DNA of 59,435 nt from JBQTKD01 sp052389435 (GTDB lineage: Bacteria; Actinomycetota; Actinomycetes; Sporichthyales; Sporichthyaceae). The notes under the pieces are model-generated. The model worked only from the letters and a program-made list of their open reading frames with translations. It did no database searches and was not told the DNA's origin. A program made the position numbers and the translations under genes. This document shows, piece by piece, positions 32,496-40,226 of this stretch; within the stretch, counting starts at the first letter, position 1; the number at the start of each line of letters is the position of its first letter. The stretch lies in NCBI GenBank assembly GCA_052389435.1, contig JBQTIB010000130.1, positions 1-59,435 of the forward strand, in the 5' to 3' direction.

Positions 32496-32537
32496 ACCGC
32501 GGACGGCCCCTGCGTCCGAGGAGGGGCCGCCCGCGGT
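32496..32537. terminator. Bidirectional terminator between ERCC4 gene and pilC
   Basis: ACCGCGG-A-CGGCCCC (32496-32510) pairs with GGGGCCG-CC-CGCGGT (32523-32537), with a small bulge and a 12-nt loop. It lies between the ends of two convergent genes and could serve both. Confidence 0.75.
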
Positions 32538-32560
32538 GCTCCGAGGTCTACCGCACAGAC

Positions 32561-33784
32561 CTACTGGATGAGGTCGAAGATCTTGAAGATCGGCAGGTAC
32601 AGCGCGATGATCATGCCGCCGACGACGGTGCCGAGGATCGCGATCATGATCGGTTCGATCAACGCGGTGAGTGCATCGGTGGTGGCCTCGACCTCGTCGT
32701 CGTAGAACTCGCCGATTTTGGTGAGCATCTCGTCGAGCGAACCGGTCTCCTCGCCGGAGGCCATCATGTAGACGACCATCGGCGGGAACACCGAGTGGTT
32801 GCGCAGCGGGCCGGAGATCGTCTCGCCGGTCTTCACCGACTCCGCGACGTCCCGCAGCGCGCGGCTCACCACGACGTTGCCGGTGGTGTCGGCGGTGATG
32901 TCGAGCGCGGCGAGGATCGGCACGCCCGAGCGCAGCAGCGTGCCGAGGGTGCGGGCGAAGCGGGCGAGCGCCACCTTCTGGAAGAGCTTGCCGAACACCG
33001 GAAGCTTGAGCATGAGCGGGTCGACGACCTCGCGGACGCGCTGGGTCCTGCCGTACTTGCGCCAGGCGAAGAACGCACCGGCCGCCATCGCGGCGCCGAG
33101 CGGGGCCAGCCACGCCATCGCGTTGGAGGCCATCACCAGGACGCGGGTCGGGAACGGCAGGGCGCCGCCGAGGGTCTTGAACATGTCGTCGAAGATCGGC
33201 ACGACGAACAGCAGCATCGCGACGACGATCAGCACGGCCATGATCAGCACCACGACCGGGTAGGTCATGGCCGACTTCACCTTGCTGCGCAGCTTGACCT
33301 CGGACTCGAGGTTGTCGGCGATCTGACGCATGCTCAGGTCCAGGAAGCCGCCGGTTTCGCCGGCTCGGACCATGCTGACCATGAGCGGGGGGAAAACCGC
33401 CGGGTGCTTCGCGAACGACGCCGAAATCGAGTTGCCGGCTTCGACGTCGGACTTCACCAGGCGCAGGACGCGGGCGAGTTCGGGATTGGACGTCTGCTCG
33501 GACAGGATCGTGAGCGTGCGCAGCATCGACAGGCCCGCACCGATCATGGTGGAGAACTGCCGCGAGAAGATCGCGAGGTCCTTGAGCTTGACGTGCTTGG
33601 GCCCGCGCCGCAGCTTGATCTCGCGGTCCAGGCCGGTGTTGGCCGGGCGGACCTCGAGCGGACGCATGCCCATCGAGCGGAGCTGTTCGGCGACCGCGGC
33701 CTCGCTCTCGGCCGAGACCTTGCCCTCGACCAGGCGACCCTTGGGGTCCTTGACCTTGTACGCGAACTGAGTAGCGGTCGCCAC
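32561..33784 (-). CDS. pilC: Type IV pilus inner-membrane platform protein
   Basis: A 407-aa PilC/GspF-family protein that anchors the assembly ATPases at the membrane. It shows the family's duplicated layout: a cytoplasmic domain (FSRQFSTMIGAGLSMLRTL near 75-95), membrane segments near 172-195 and 218-240, a second copy (ARFARTLGTLLRSGVPILAA), the MVVYMMASGEETGSLDEML motif, and a final membrane helix. Start at GTG 33784 after AGGAG. It lies downstream of pilT on the same strand, separated by a weak hairpin. Confidence 0.93.
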   Translation of the reverse strand: MATATQFAYKVKDPKGRLVEGKVSAESEAAVAEQLRSMGMRPLEVRPANTGLDREIKLRRGPKHVKLKDLAIFSRQFSTMIGAGLSMLRTLTILSEQTSNPELARVLRLVKSDVEAGNSISASFAKHPAVFPPLMVSMVRAGETGGFLDLSMRQIADNLESEVKLRSKVKSAMTYPVVVLIMAVLIVVAMLLFVVPIFDDMFKTLGGALPFPTRVLVMASNAMAWLAPLGAAMAAGAFFAWRKYGRTQRVREVVDPLMLKLPVFGKLFQKVALARFARTLGTLLRSGVPILAALDITADTTGNVVVSRALRDVAESVKTGETISGPLRNHSVFPPMVVYMMASGEETGSLDEMLTKIGEFYDDEVEATTDALTALIEPIMIAILGTVVGGMIIALYLPIFKIFDLIQ

Positions 33785-33843
33785 CTGGATCTCCTGTCGA
33801 GCGGTACATGGACGGGACGGCGGTCCCGGAGGTCTTCGAGGAG

Positions 33844-33908
33844 CGGAGCCCCCGACGGTGCAGCTGTCTGGGAGGTCTGCGGGGGCCGCCGGGGGCGGAG
33901 CCCCCGAC
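33844..33908 (-). repeat. 13-bp direct repeats with hairpin between pilT and pilC
   Basis: CGGAGCCCCCGAC occurs at 33844-33856 and 33896-33908. The second copy contributes to a GGGGGC-GGA-GCCCCC stem (33891-33905) immediately after the pilT stop. It may attenuate transcription into pilC, giving less platform protein than retraction ATPase. Confidence 0.5.
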
Positions 33909-35200
33909 TAGATCGAGAGCGGCAGGTCGGAGTGCCGGGTCTGCGCGGGCGGCCTGCGCAGCGAGGAGCCGCAGAGGGTGTAGAGGTCGTCCCGGTTCGT
34001 GCACTGCTCGATGGCCTCGGCCATCGTGATGCGGCTGGAGCGCACCAGGTCGGCGAGGTGGCCGTTGAGGGTCTGCATGCCGTCCTTGGCGCCCGCCTGG
34101 AGCGCGCCGGGAATCTGCGGAAGCTTGTCGTCGCGGATCATCGCCCGGATGCCGGGGGTGCAGACCATGTACTCGACCGCGGCGACGCGGCCCTTCTCGT
34201 CCGCGGTGCGGCACAGCGTCTGACAGGCCACGGCCTGAAGCGTCGCGGCGAGCTGGGTGCGGATCTGCTGCTGCTGCTCGGCGGGGAAGACGTCGACGAC
34301 GCGGGTGATGGTGTCCTGCGCCGACTGGGTGTGCAGCGTCGCGAGCACGAGGTGGCCGGTCTCGGCCGCGGTCAACGCGACGGAGATGGTCTCGAGGTCG
34401 CGGAGCTCGCCGACGAGGATGACGTCGGGGTCCTGGCGCAGCACGTGCTTGAGGGCCTTGCCGAACGAGTGGGTGTCCATGCCCACCTCGCGCTGGTTCA
34501 CGATCGAGTTCTTGTGCTGGTGCAGGAACTCGATCGGGTCCTCGATGGTCATGATGTGCTCGTGCCGGTTGCGGTTGATCCGGTCCAGGATCGCGGCGAG
34601 CGTCGTGGACTTGCCCGAACCCGTGGGGCCGGTGACCAGCACGAGGCCGCGCTTCATCTCGGCGATCGTCGCTAGCTGCGGCGGCAGGTCGAGGTCCTCC
34701 AGGCTTTTGATCTCCCAGGGAATGACGCGCAGGACCGCGCCGAGCGATTCGCGCTGCTGGAAGATGTTCATGCGGAACCGGGCCCGGCCGGGCAGGGTGT
34801 AGGCCAGGTCGAGCTCGAGGTTCTCCTCGAAGGTCTTGCGCTGACGCTCCGTCAGGATTCCGTAGAGCAGGTCGCGCAGCTTGGGGCCGTCGAGGGTGGG
34901 CTGGTCTTCGACGATCGCCATCTTGCCGTTGCGCCGCACCGCGGGCCGCGACCCGGCGGTCAGGTGCAGGTCGGACCCGCCGACTCCGAGCAGGTGCTCG
35001 AGCAGTTCGTCGAGGTCGACCTGCTTGCGCTCGATCTCCGCGGCCCGGGCGATGGCCGCGGACTCGGCCTCCTGCAGGGCCCGGGCGATCTGGTCGGCGC
35101 GGTGCTCGGCGGTCAACGCCGAAACAGCGTGCTCGTGGGTGTTCTCCAGAAAGCCGTCGTCGGTGTCCCAGTCCCCGTACGAGTCAAGAACGTGCTCCAC
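33908..35200 (-). CDS. pilT: PilT-type retraction ATPase with N-terminal extension
   Basis: A 430-aa hexameric ATPase that powers pilus retraction. Motifs: GGSDLHL near 74-80, Walker A GPTGSGKS (191-198), Asp box TIEDPIEF (218-225), Walker B PDVILVGELRD, and His box GHLVLATLHTQ. The VGELRD and HTQSAQDTI features fit PilT rather than PilB; there is no tetracysteine. About 65 residues precede the usual start (acidic, then EIERKQVDLDELLEHLL), longer than the typical 345-370 aa. GTG 35200 was chosen for its GGAGG at 5-nt spacing. pilC follows downstream. Confidence 0.93.
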   Translation of the reverse strand: MEHVLDSYGDWDTDDGFLENTHEHAVSALTAEHRADQIARALQEAESAAIARAAEIERKQVDLDELLEHLLGVGGSDLHLTAGSRPAVRRNGKMAIVEDQPTLDGPKLRDLLYGILTERQRKTFEENLELDLAYTLPGRARFRMNIFQQRESLGAVLRVIPWEIKSLEDLDLPPQLATIAEMKRGLVLVTGPTGSGKSTTLAAILDRINRNRHEHIMTIEDPIEFLHQHKNSIVNQREVGMDTHSFGKALKHVLRQDPDVILVGELRDLETISVALTAAETGHLVLATLHTQSAQDTITRVVDVFPAEQQQQIRTQLAATLQAVACQTLCRTADEKGRVAAVEYMVCTPGIRAMIRDDKLPQIPGALQAGAKDGMQTLNGHLADLVRSSRITMAEAIEQCTNRDDLYTLCGSSLRRPPAQTRHSDLPLSI

Positions 35201-35325
35201 CGAAACCTCCACGCCGACGAGTTCTTCTTCAGGGAGAACTTCGTCAGTCCGGGACGCGGAGTTGAGGGCGGCTGTGTACCTTTTCGCTCCGGCTTGGCCC
35301 CCGGGTCGGGTGGGCGCCGCCGCGC

Positions 35326-36135
35326 TCAGCCCGCCTTCGGGCCCGCGTCCTTCGCCGGCGCGGAGTTGGCGTACCATCCGCCGGGGTGCCAGGCGGGAAC
35401 GGGCTCGGGGGCCGGCTTCGCCTTGGGCTTGCGGACGGGCTTGGGGCACGGCTTGGTGTTCGGCTCGGTGTACTCGGGCATCGCCTCGCCGATGTACCTG
35501 CGGCACGGCCCGAACTCGACGGGGGCGACCTTGCCGGTCCACCAGGACGTGCGGGCCATCGCGCCGGCCCAGCCGAAGGAAATGTGGATGTGGTCGGTGT
35601 GCGGGTCCCCGTAGTGGTAGCCGCGCCACTCCTCCTTCATCTTGTAGGAGGACCAGATCCGCTCGTGCCAGATGATGTACATGATCCCCATGCGCCGCGC
35701 GATCCGCGCGTCGTCGGCGAGCAGCCAGTCGACCACCTGCTGACCGGCGACGGTGTCCTCGTAGCTGTTGCCGTCGAGCATCCAGTCCCAGGCGCGACCC
35801 TCCTTGTGCTCGGAGGAGCCGCCGCGGCCGCAGTCGCGGGACACCCCGCCGCTGGAGCCACGCTTCCAGGAGCCGAGGACGAGCTCGGAGAATGCCTTGA
35901 CGCCGGGCTTGGCGTCCGGGTCGCAGGACTTCTGCGGCAGATAGGGCGAGAGTGCCTCGACGGCCGAGGGCATGGCCTTGGCCGCCATCGGCACCGGCGC
36001 CGCGGCGGGCACGGCCGCCTGGCCCGGGAGAGCCGGGCCGATCAGCGGGGAACCCGCCACCAGCACCGCGAGGGCGCCGGCAACCGCGACCGCCTTGCCC
36101 CGCTCGATCCCTGCAAAGAGCTTGTTCCGCGACAT
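35326..36135 (-). CDS. Secreted M15-like peptidase-fold protein
   Basis: A 269-aa exported protein (signal about 1-40) of the actinobacterial ARB_07466-like / M15-related group. SEHKEGRAWDWML (108-120) supplies His110 and Asp117, and PHTDHIHIS (178-186) supplies the further metal histidines, the layout of a DD- or LD-type metallopeptidase or an inactive relative. The C-terminal 60 residues are Pro/Lys-rich. Lying between pilT and pilB it could remodel peptidoglycan to let pili through. In the 148-bp gap upstream, ACCCCTCC (reverse strand) is repeated 24 bp apart (36186 and 36210). Confidence 0.75.
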   Translation of the reverse strand: MSRNKLFAGIERGKAVAVAGALAVLVAGSPLIGPALPGQAAVPAAAPVPMAAKAMPSAVEALSPYLPQKSCDPDAKPGVKAFSELVLGSWKRGSSGGVSRDCGRGGSSEHKEGRAWDWMLDGNSYEDTVAGQQVVDWLLADDARIARRMGIMYIIWHERIWSSYKMKEEWRGYHYGDPHTDHIHISFGWAGAMARTSWWTGKVAPVEFGPCRRYIGEAMPEYTEPNTKPCPKPVRKPKAKPAPEPVPAWHPGGWYANSAPAKDAGPKAG

Positions 36136-36283
36136 CGTGACCCCCGCTGCGACGCTGTCCTCGAAGGCAGCTTTGTCGCATTTGTGGAGGGGTCGGACGC
36201 AGTTGCGCCGGAGGGGTGAATTACACCGCTGTCATGCAAAACCGCAGGTCGGAGGGCCGTTGGGCCGTTCGGGTGAACGAAGA

Positions 36284-37978
36284 CTAGGAGACGCTGACGC
36301 GCAGGATCTCCTCGACGGAGGTCAGGCCCTTGCCGACCTTGCGCCAGCCGTCCTCGCGCAGCGTCGCCATGCCCTCGGCGACGGCGACGCGGGCGATCGC
36401 GTCGGAACTCGCGCGGGCGACCGCGAGGCGCTCGATCTCCTCGGACACGTTCATGACCTCGTGCAGCGCCATGCGCCCGCGGTACCCGGTCTTGGCGCAC
36501 TGGGCGCACCCGACGGCGCGGTAGAGCACCGGCGGACCCACGTTCGGGTCGATCGGGAAGCGCAGTTCGGACAGCTCGGTCATCGTCGGGGAGTACGGCT
36601 CGCGACAGTTCAGGCAGAGCATGCGGCACAGCCGCTGGGCCAGGATCGTGTCGAGCGCGGACCCGACGAGGAACGGCTCGATGCCCATCTCGATCAGGCG
36701 GCCGATCGCGCTAGGCGCGTCGTTGGTGTGCAGGGTCGTCAGGACGAGGTGACCGGTCAGGGCCGACTCGATCGAGATCTGCGCCGTCTCGTGGTCGCGG
36801 ATCTCGCCGAGCAGGATGACGTCCGGGTCGGCGCGCAGGATGCTGCGCAGCGCCTTGGCGAAGGTCAGGCCCGCCTTCGGGTTGGTCTGCACCTGGTTCA
36901 CGCCGGCGAGCCGGTACTCGACCGGGTCCTCGACGGTGATGATGTTGACGCCCGGGGAGTTGATGATGTTCAACGTCGCGTAGAGCGTCGTCGACTTGCC
37001 CGAGCCCGTCGGCCCGGTCACCAGGATCATCCCGTAGGGCTTCTTGTACGCCTCTTCGAAGCGCTTGAAGTTGTCCGGGGAGAAGCCGAGTTCGTCGAGG
37101 CTGAGCTGCGCGGTGCTGTTGTCCAGGACGCGGGCGACGATCTTCTCGCCCCACACCGTCGGCAGCGTCGCGATGCGCAGGTCGATCTTCTTGCCCTGGT
37201 GGTTGACCGACATGCGGCCGTCCTGCGGAATGCGCCGCTCGGCGATGTTGATGTCCGCCATGATCTTGATGCGGGAGATGACCCCGGCCTGGATCGACTT
37301 CGGCGAGCGGTGCGCCTCGTGCAGGACGCCGTCGATCCGGTAGCGGACCCGAAGGTCGCGCTCGGTCGGCTCGATGTGGATGTCCGAGGCCCGGTCGGTG
37401 ATGGCCTGGGAGATCAGCAGGTTCACGAACCGGACGATGGGGGCCTCGCTGGCCACCGCGGTGAACTCGGAGAGGTCGACCTCGGCGGCCTCCTCCGCTC
37501 CGGCCGCGGCCGCGCCGATGTCGGTGAGCTCGTCCTCGGCGCGGAACAGCTGGGCGATGCGGGCGGCAATGGCCTCTTCGGTGGCGACGACGAACCGGAT
37601 CTGGCACTTGGCCATCCGGGACAGGTCGTCCTTGAGCTCGATGTTGCCCGCGCGCTCGAGGGCGACGGCGACGGTCAGTTCGCCGGCCTCGATCGACAGC
37701 GGGACGATCTGCAACCGCTTGGCGACGTCGGCCGGCACGCGGGCTGCCGCCCCCGGGTCCACCGCGGCGTGCTCGAGGTCGACGTAGGTGAAGCCCGTGC
37801 GCGCCGCGGTCGCCTGGACGACCTCCGTGCTCGTCAGGCCGCCGGACTGCAGCAGGACGTCGAGGGCCCCGCGGCCGTCCGTCGCGCCGATCGCCATCGC
37901 GTGCGCGAGGGCGTCGGGCTTGACGATCTCGGCGTCGAGCAGGGCTCGCAGTGCGTCTTCGTCGGAAAAAGTCGGCAC
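36284..37978 (-). CDS. pilB: Type IV pilus extension ATPase
   Basis: A 564-aa GspE/PilB-family ATPase driving pilus polymerisation. Residues 1-140 form the T2SSE_N (MshEN-like) domain with two LxxLLxxxGxL-type repeats; in MshE this domain binds c-di-GMP, but the RLG residues are replaced by DAL and GAL here. Then SDIHIEPTERDLRVRYRIDG (199-218), Walker A GPTGSGKST (322-330), Asp box TVEDPVEY, Walker B PDVILLGEIRD, His box GHLVLTTLHTND, and the PilB-type zinc cysteines (C455, C458, C491, C494). GTG 37978 lies 8 nt after the rsiG-like stop. Confidence 0.95.
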   Translation of the reverse strand: MPTFSDEDALRALLDAEIVKPDALAHAMAIGATDGRGALDVLLQSGGLTSTEVVQATAARTGFTYVDLEHAAVDPGAAARVPADVAKRLQIVPLSIEAGELTVAVALERAGNIELKDDLSRMAKCQIRFVVATEEAIAARIAQLFRAEDELTDIGAAAAGAEEAAEVDLSEFTAVASEAPIVRFVNLLISQAITDRASDIHIEPTERDLRVRYRIDGVLHEAHRSPKSIQAGVISRIKIMADINIAERRIPQDGRMSVNHQGKKIDLRIATLPTVWGEKIVARVLDNSTAQLSLDELGFSPDNFKRFEEAYKKPYGMILVTGPTGSGKSTTLYATLNIINSPGVNIITVEDPVEYRLAGVNQVQTNPKAGLTFAKALRSILRADPDVILLGEIRDHETAQISIESALTGHLVLTTLHTNDAPSAIGRLIEMGIEPFLVGSALDTILAQRLCRMLCLNCREPYSPTMTELSELRFPIDPNVGPPVLYRAVGCAQCAKTGYRGRMALHEVMNVSEEIERLAVARASSDAIARVAVAEGMATLREDGWRKVGKGLTSVEEILRVSVS

Positions 37979-37986
37979 GAGCGACC

Positions 37987-38484
37987 TCAGTCGGCGAGCG
38001 GAAGGATGGTGAGCGCAGCGGTCGGGTTCTCGCGGTAGCGGACGATCAGCTCGGCCGTCGCCGCGTCGAGACGCTCGAAGAGCGCCTTGCGGTACTCGGT
38101 GAGCTTCTCCTCGGCGGCGCGCAGCCGCGCCGTCGCCTCGGTCACCGCCTCCGGGTCGTGGTAGTCGATCTCCGAGACCCACATCCACTCCGACTCCGGA
38201 AGGTCGGGGAGCGGGTCGGAGGCGTGAATGGTGGACAGCGCCTGGCGCGAGGCGCCGGTGCCGGTGTCCCCGAGCACGCGAATCAACTGAGGCAGCGTCA
38301 GAGAACCGGAGGTGGACGAACCGGCTTCGATCAGGTCGAGCCGGGCGTGCACGAGACGACGCCAGTAGGAGACCTTGTCCTCTTCGGACTGCAGGTCCTT
38401 GCGGTATGCCCGGAGCGCGTCCAGTTCCATGTCGGCCAGCACCCGGGAGGTGCCAGGCTTGTCCTCGAGACTCATGGGACTCAT
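37987..38484 (-). CDS. rsiG: RsiG-like c-di-GMP-dependent anti-sigma factor
   Basis: A 165-aa, two-helix protein. RsiG of Streptomyces (formerly AmfC) binds c-di-GMP through E(X)3S(X)2R(X)3Q(X)3D on each of two antiparallel helices and then holds the sigma factor WhiG. Here both helices keep the exact spacing: E35, S39, R42, H46, D50 and E125, T129, R132, F136, D140; only Q (His, Phe) and one S (Thr) differ. A disordered linker (about 88-112) joins them. ATG 38484 overlaps the pilT2 stop, and pilB starts 8 nt after the stop, so it is embedded in the pilus operon. Confidence 0.75.
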   Translation of the reverse strand: MSPMSLEDKPGTSRVLADMELDALRAYRKDLQSEEDKVSYWRRLVHARLDLIEAGSSTSGSLTLPQLIRVLGDTGTGASRQALSTIHASDPLPDLPESEWMWVSEIDYHDPEAVTEATARLRAAEEKLTEYRKALFERLDAATAELIVRYRENPTAALTILPLAD

Positions 38485-39584
38485 CGTGTCACGGCCTCCA
38501 CCTGCGATGCGGTCATACCTGCGCGCCGCAACATGACCGAGAGGTCGTGCGGTCGGCTCGCGACGAGCTTGGCCTCCTCCAGGCTCACCACGCCCTCGAG
38601 GACGAGGCGGCACAGGTCCTGGTCGAAACTGTGCATTCCGGACCAGGACCCGGCGGAGATCAGGTCGGTGATCGTTTCGGTCTTCTCCGGGTCGGCGATC
38701 GCCTCGGCGATGCGCGCGTCGGAGACCAGCACCTCCATGACGGCGGTGCGGCCGGCGCCGTCGGCCCGCGGCACGAGGCGCTGGCAGACGATGCCCTTCA
38801 GCGCCGCCGCGAGCGATAGGCGCACCTGGCGCTGCTCGTGCTCGGAGAAGAAGTCGACGATGCGGTTGATCGTTTCGCGGGCGTCGGTGGTGTGCAGCGT
38901 CGCGAGCACCAGGTGACCGGTCTCGGCGGCGGCCAGCGCGGCCTGGACGGTCTCGCTGTCGCGCATCTCGCCGATCAGGATGACGTCGGGGTCCTGACGC
39001 ATCGCGGCGCGCAGCGCCGTGGCGAAGGTCTTGGTGTCGAAACCGATCTCGCGCTGGCTGATGGCGGCGAGCTTGTCGGTGTGGATGACCTCGATGGGGT
39101 CTTCGAGGGTCAGGACGTGCACGGCGCGATTGGAGTTGATCGCGTCGACCATGCCGGCCAGGGTGGTGGTCTTGCCCGAGCCGGTAGGGCCGGTCACGAG
39201 CACCATGCCGCGCGGCTCGAGGGCCAGCTTGGTGAGCGTCTCCGGCATGGCGAGCTCGTCCAGGGTCATCGGCCGGTCGCCGATGTGGCGCAGCACCGCC
39301 GCCACCTCGCCGCGGGTGCGGAAGATGTTGACGCGGAAGCGCCCGACGCCGGGGACGTTCAGCGCGAAGTCCACCTCGTTCGCGGTGGCGAACACGTCGA
39401 CGAGGTCCAGCGGAACGGTCGCCAGTACCAGGTCGGACACCTCGACGGGGTCGAGGAGTTCTTCGCGCAGCGGCACCAGCGAACCGGAGATCCGGACGCG
39501 GGGCGGGCTGCCCGGCTTCAGGTGCAGGTCGGAGGCACGGTTGTCCACGACCGCGCGGAGGTATGGCTCCAGGGCGAGTCTCAT
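38481..39584 (-). CDS. pilT2: Second PilT-type ATPase
   Basis: A 367-aa PilT-family ATPase of normal length. ASDLHLKPG (17-25), Walker A GPTGSGKT (132-139), Asp box TLEDPIEV, Walker B PDVILIGEMRD, and His box GHLVLATLHTTD are present, along with an arginine-rich RFRVNIFRTRG segment. It is distinct from the pilT at 33908, so two retraction motors or a PilT/PilU pair are likely. ATG 39584 has only a weak GGGG upstream and may be the first codon of a leaderless message (see 39592-39619). First gene of pilT2-rsiG-pilB. Confidence 0.92.
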   Translation of the reverse strand: MRLALEPYLRAVVDNRASDLHLKPGSPPRVRISGSLVPLREELLDPVEVSDLVLATVPLDLVDVFATANEVDFALNVPGVGRFRVNIFRTRGEVAAVLRHIGDRPMTLDELAMPETLTKLALEPRGMVLVTGPTGSGKTTTLAGMVDAINSNRAVHVLTLEDPIEVIHTDKLAAISQREIGFDTKTFATALRAAMRQDPDVILIGEMRDSETVQAALAAAETGHLVLATLHTTDARETINRIVDFFSEHEQRQVRLSLAAALKGIVCQRLVPRADGAGRTAVMEVLVSDARIAEAIADPEKTETITDLISAGSWSGMHSFDQDLCRLVLEGVVSLEEAKLVASRPHDLSVMLRRAGMTASQVEAVTR

Positions 39585-39591
39585 GCCCCAG

Positions 39592-39619
39592 TTGTCGGTT
39601 GTCGGATCGCGCACCTTGA
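39592..39619 (-). promoter_or_regulatory. WhiG-like element giving leaderless pilT2 message
   Basis: On the reverse strand: TCAA (39619-39616), 16 bp, ACCGACAA (39599-39592). It matches the sigma-28 class at 3 of 4 and 6 of 8 positions. The -10 part ends 8 nt before the ATG at 39584, so transcription would begin at or within a few bases of the start codon, fitting the poor ribosome site. Confidence 0.35.
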
Positions 39620-39710
39620 GGCCGCTATGGGACTGCTTGTGGAATCCCGAGTACAGGCCGCCCGCTGCGGTAGGTCGACGGTGGGACCGTTCGACACCGG
39701 GAGGACACAC

Positions 39711-40226
39711 GTGACACGCGCCGTCGATTCCGCCGTCGAGGAAATCGAAGCTCCCGTGGTCGTGGTGGGGCTGGCCGATCCCGACGATCGCGCCGTGCTG
39801 GAGGTCGGCTTCGACCTGGCCGCTCGACTGCACGGACGACTCGAGTCCATGCGGGTGGATGCCGTCCCCGCCCCGAGTGCCGCGGTCGTCGTCCCGGCGG
39901 CTGGGGACCCGGCGGTACGGCCTGCTGCCGACGAATCCAGCGACTGGGTGGCAGACATGTGCGCGCAGGCGGCCGCGGACGTCGCACCGGACACCGTGGA
40001 CTGGATTGCCCGTCACGGCAGCGGCGACGCCGGCGGGGCGTTGGCGGACCTGGCGCTGGAGGTCGGGGCCTACTGCGTCGTGGTCGGGTCGCGCGGCGAC
40101 GGACCCGTGGCCGGTCTCGGACGGCTGTTTCGTCCGTCGGTGTCGCGGGCGGTGCTGCGCGAACGGGTCGTGCCGGTGGTGGTGGTGCCGTCGAACCTGG
40201 ACGGGCCGCACACGGATACCCGGTGA
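39711..40226 (+). CDS. Universal stress protein family
   Basis: A 171-aa UspA-fold protein. VVVVGLADPDDRAVLEVGFDLAARLHGRLE forms strand 1 and helix 1 (seen in pieces), and VVVGSRGDGPVAGLGRLFRP then SVSRAVLRERVVPVVVVP near the end carries the G-x2-G-x9-G(S/T)-type ATP-binding loop. GTG 39711 follows GGGAGG at 6 nt. It is divergent from pilT2 across 126 bp. Its stop overlaps the next start (GTGA). Role in stress or energy sensing is inferred from the family. Confidence 0.8.
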   Translation: MTRAVDSAVEEIEAPVVVVGLADPDDRAVLEVGFDLAARLHGRLESMRVDAVPAPSAAVVVPAAGDPAVRPAADESSDWVADMCAQAAADVAPDTVDWIARHGSGDAGGALADLALEVGAYCVVVGSRGDGPVAGLGRLFRPSVSRAVLRERVVPVVVVPSNLDGPHTDTR

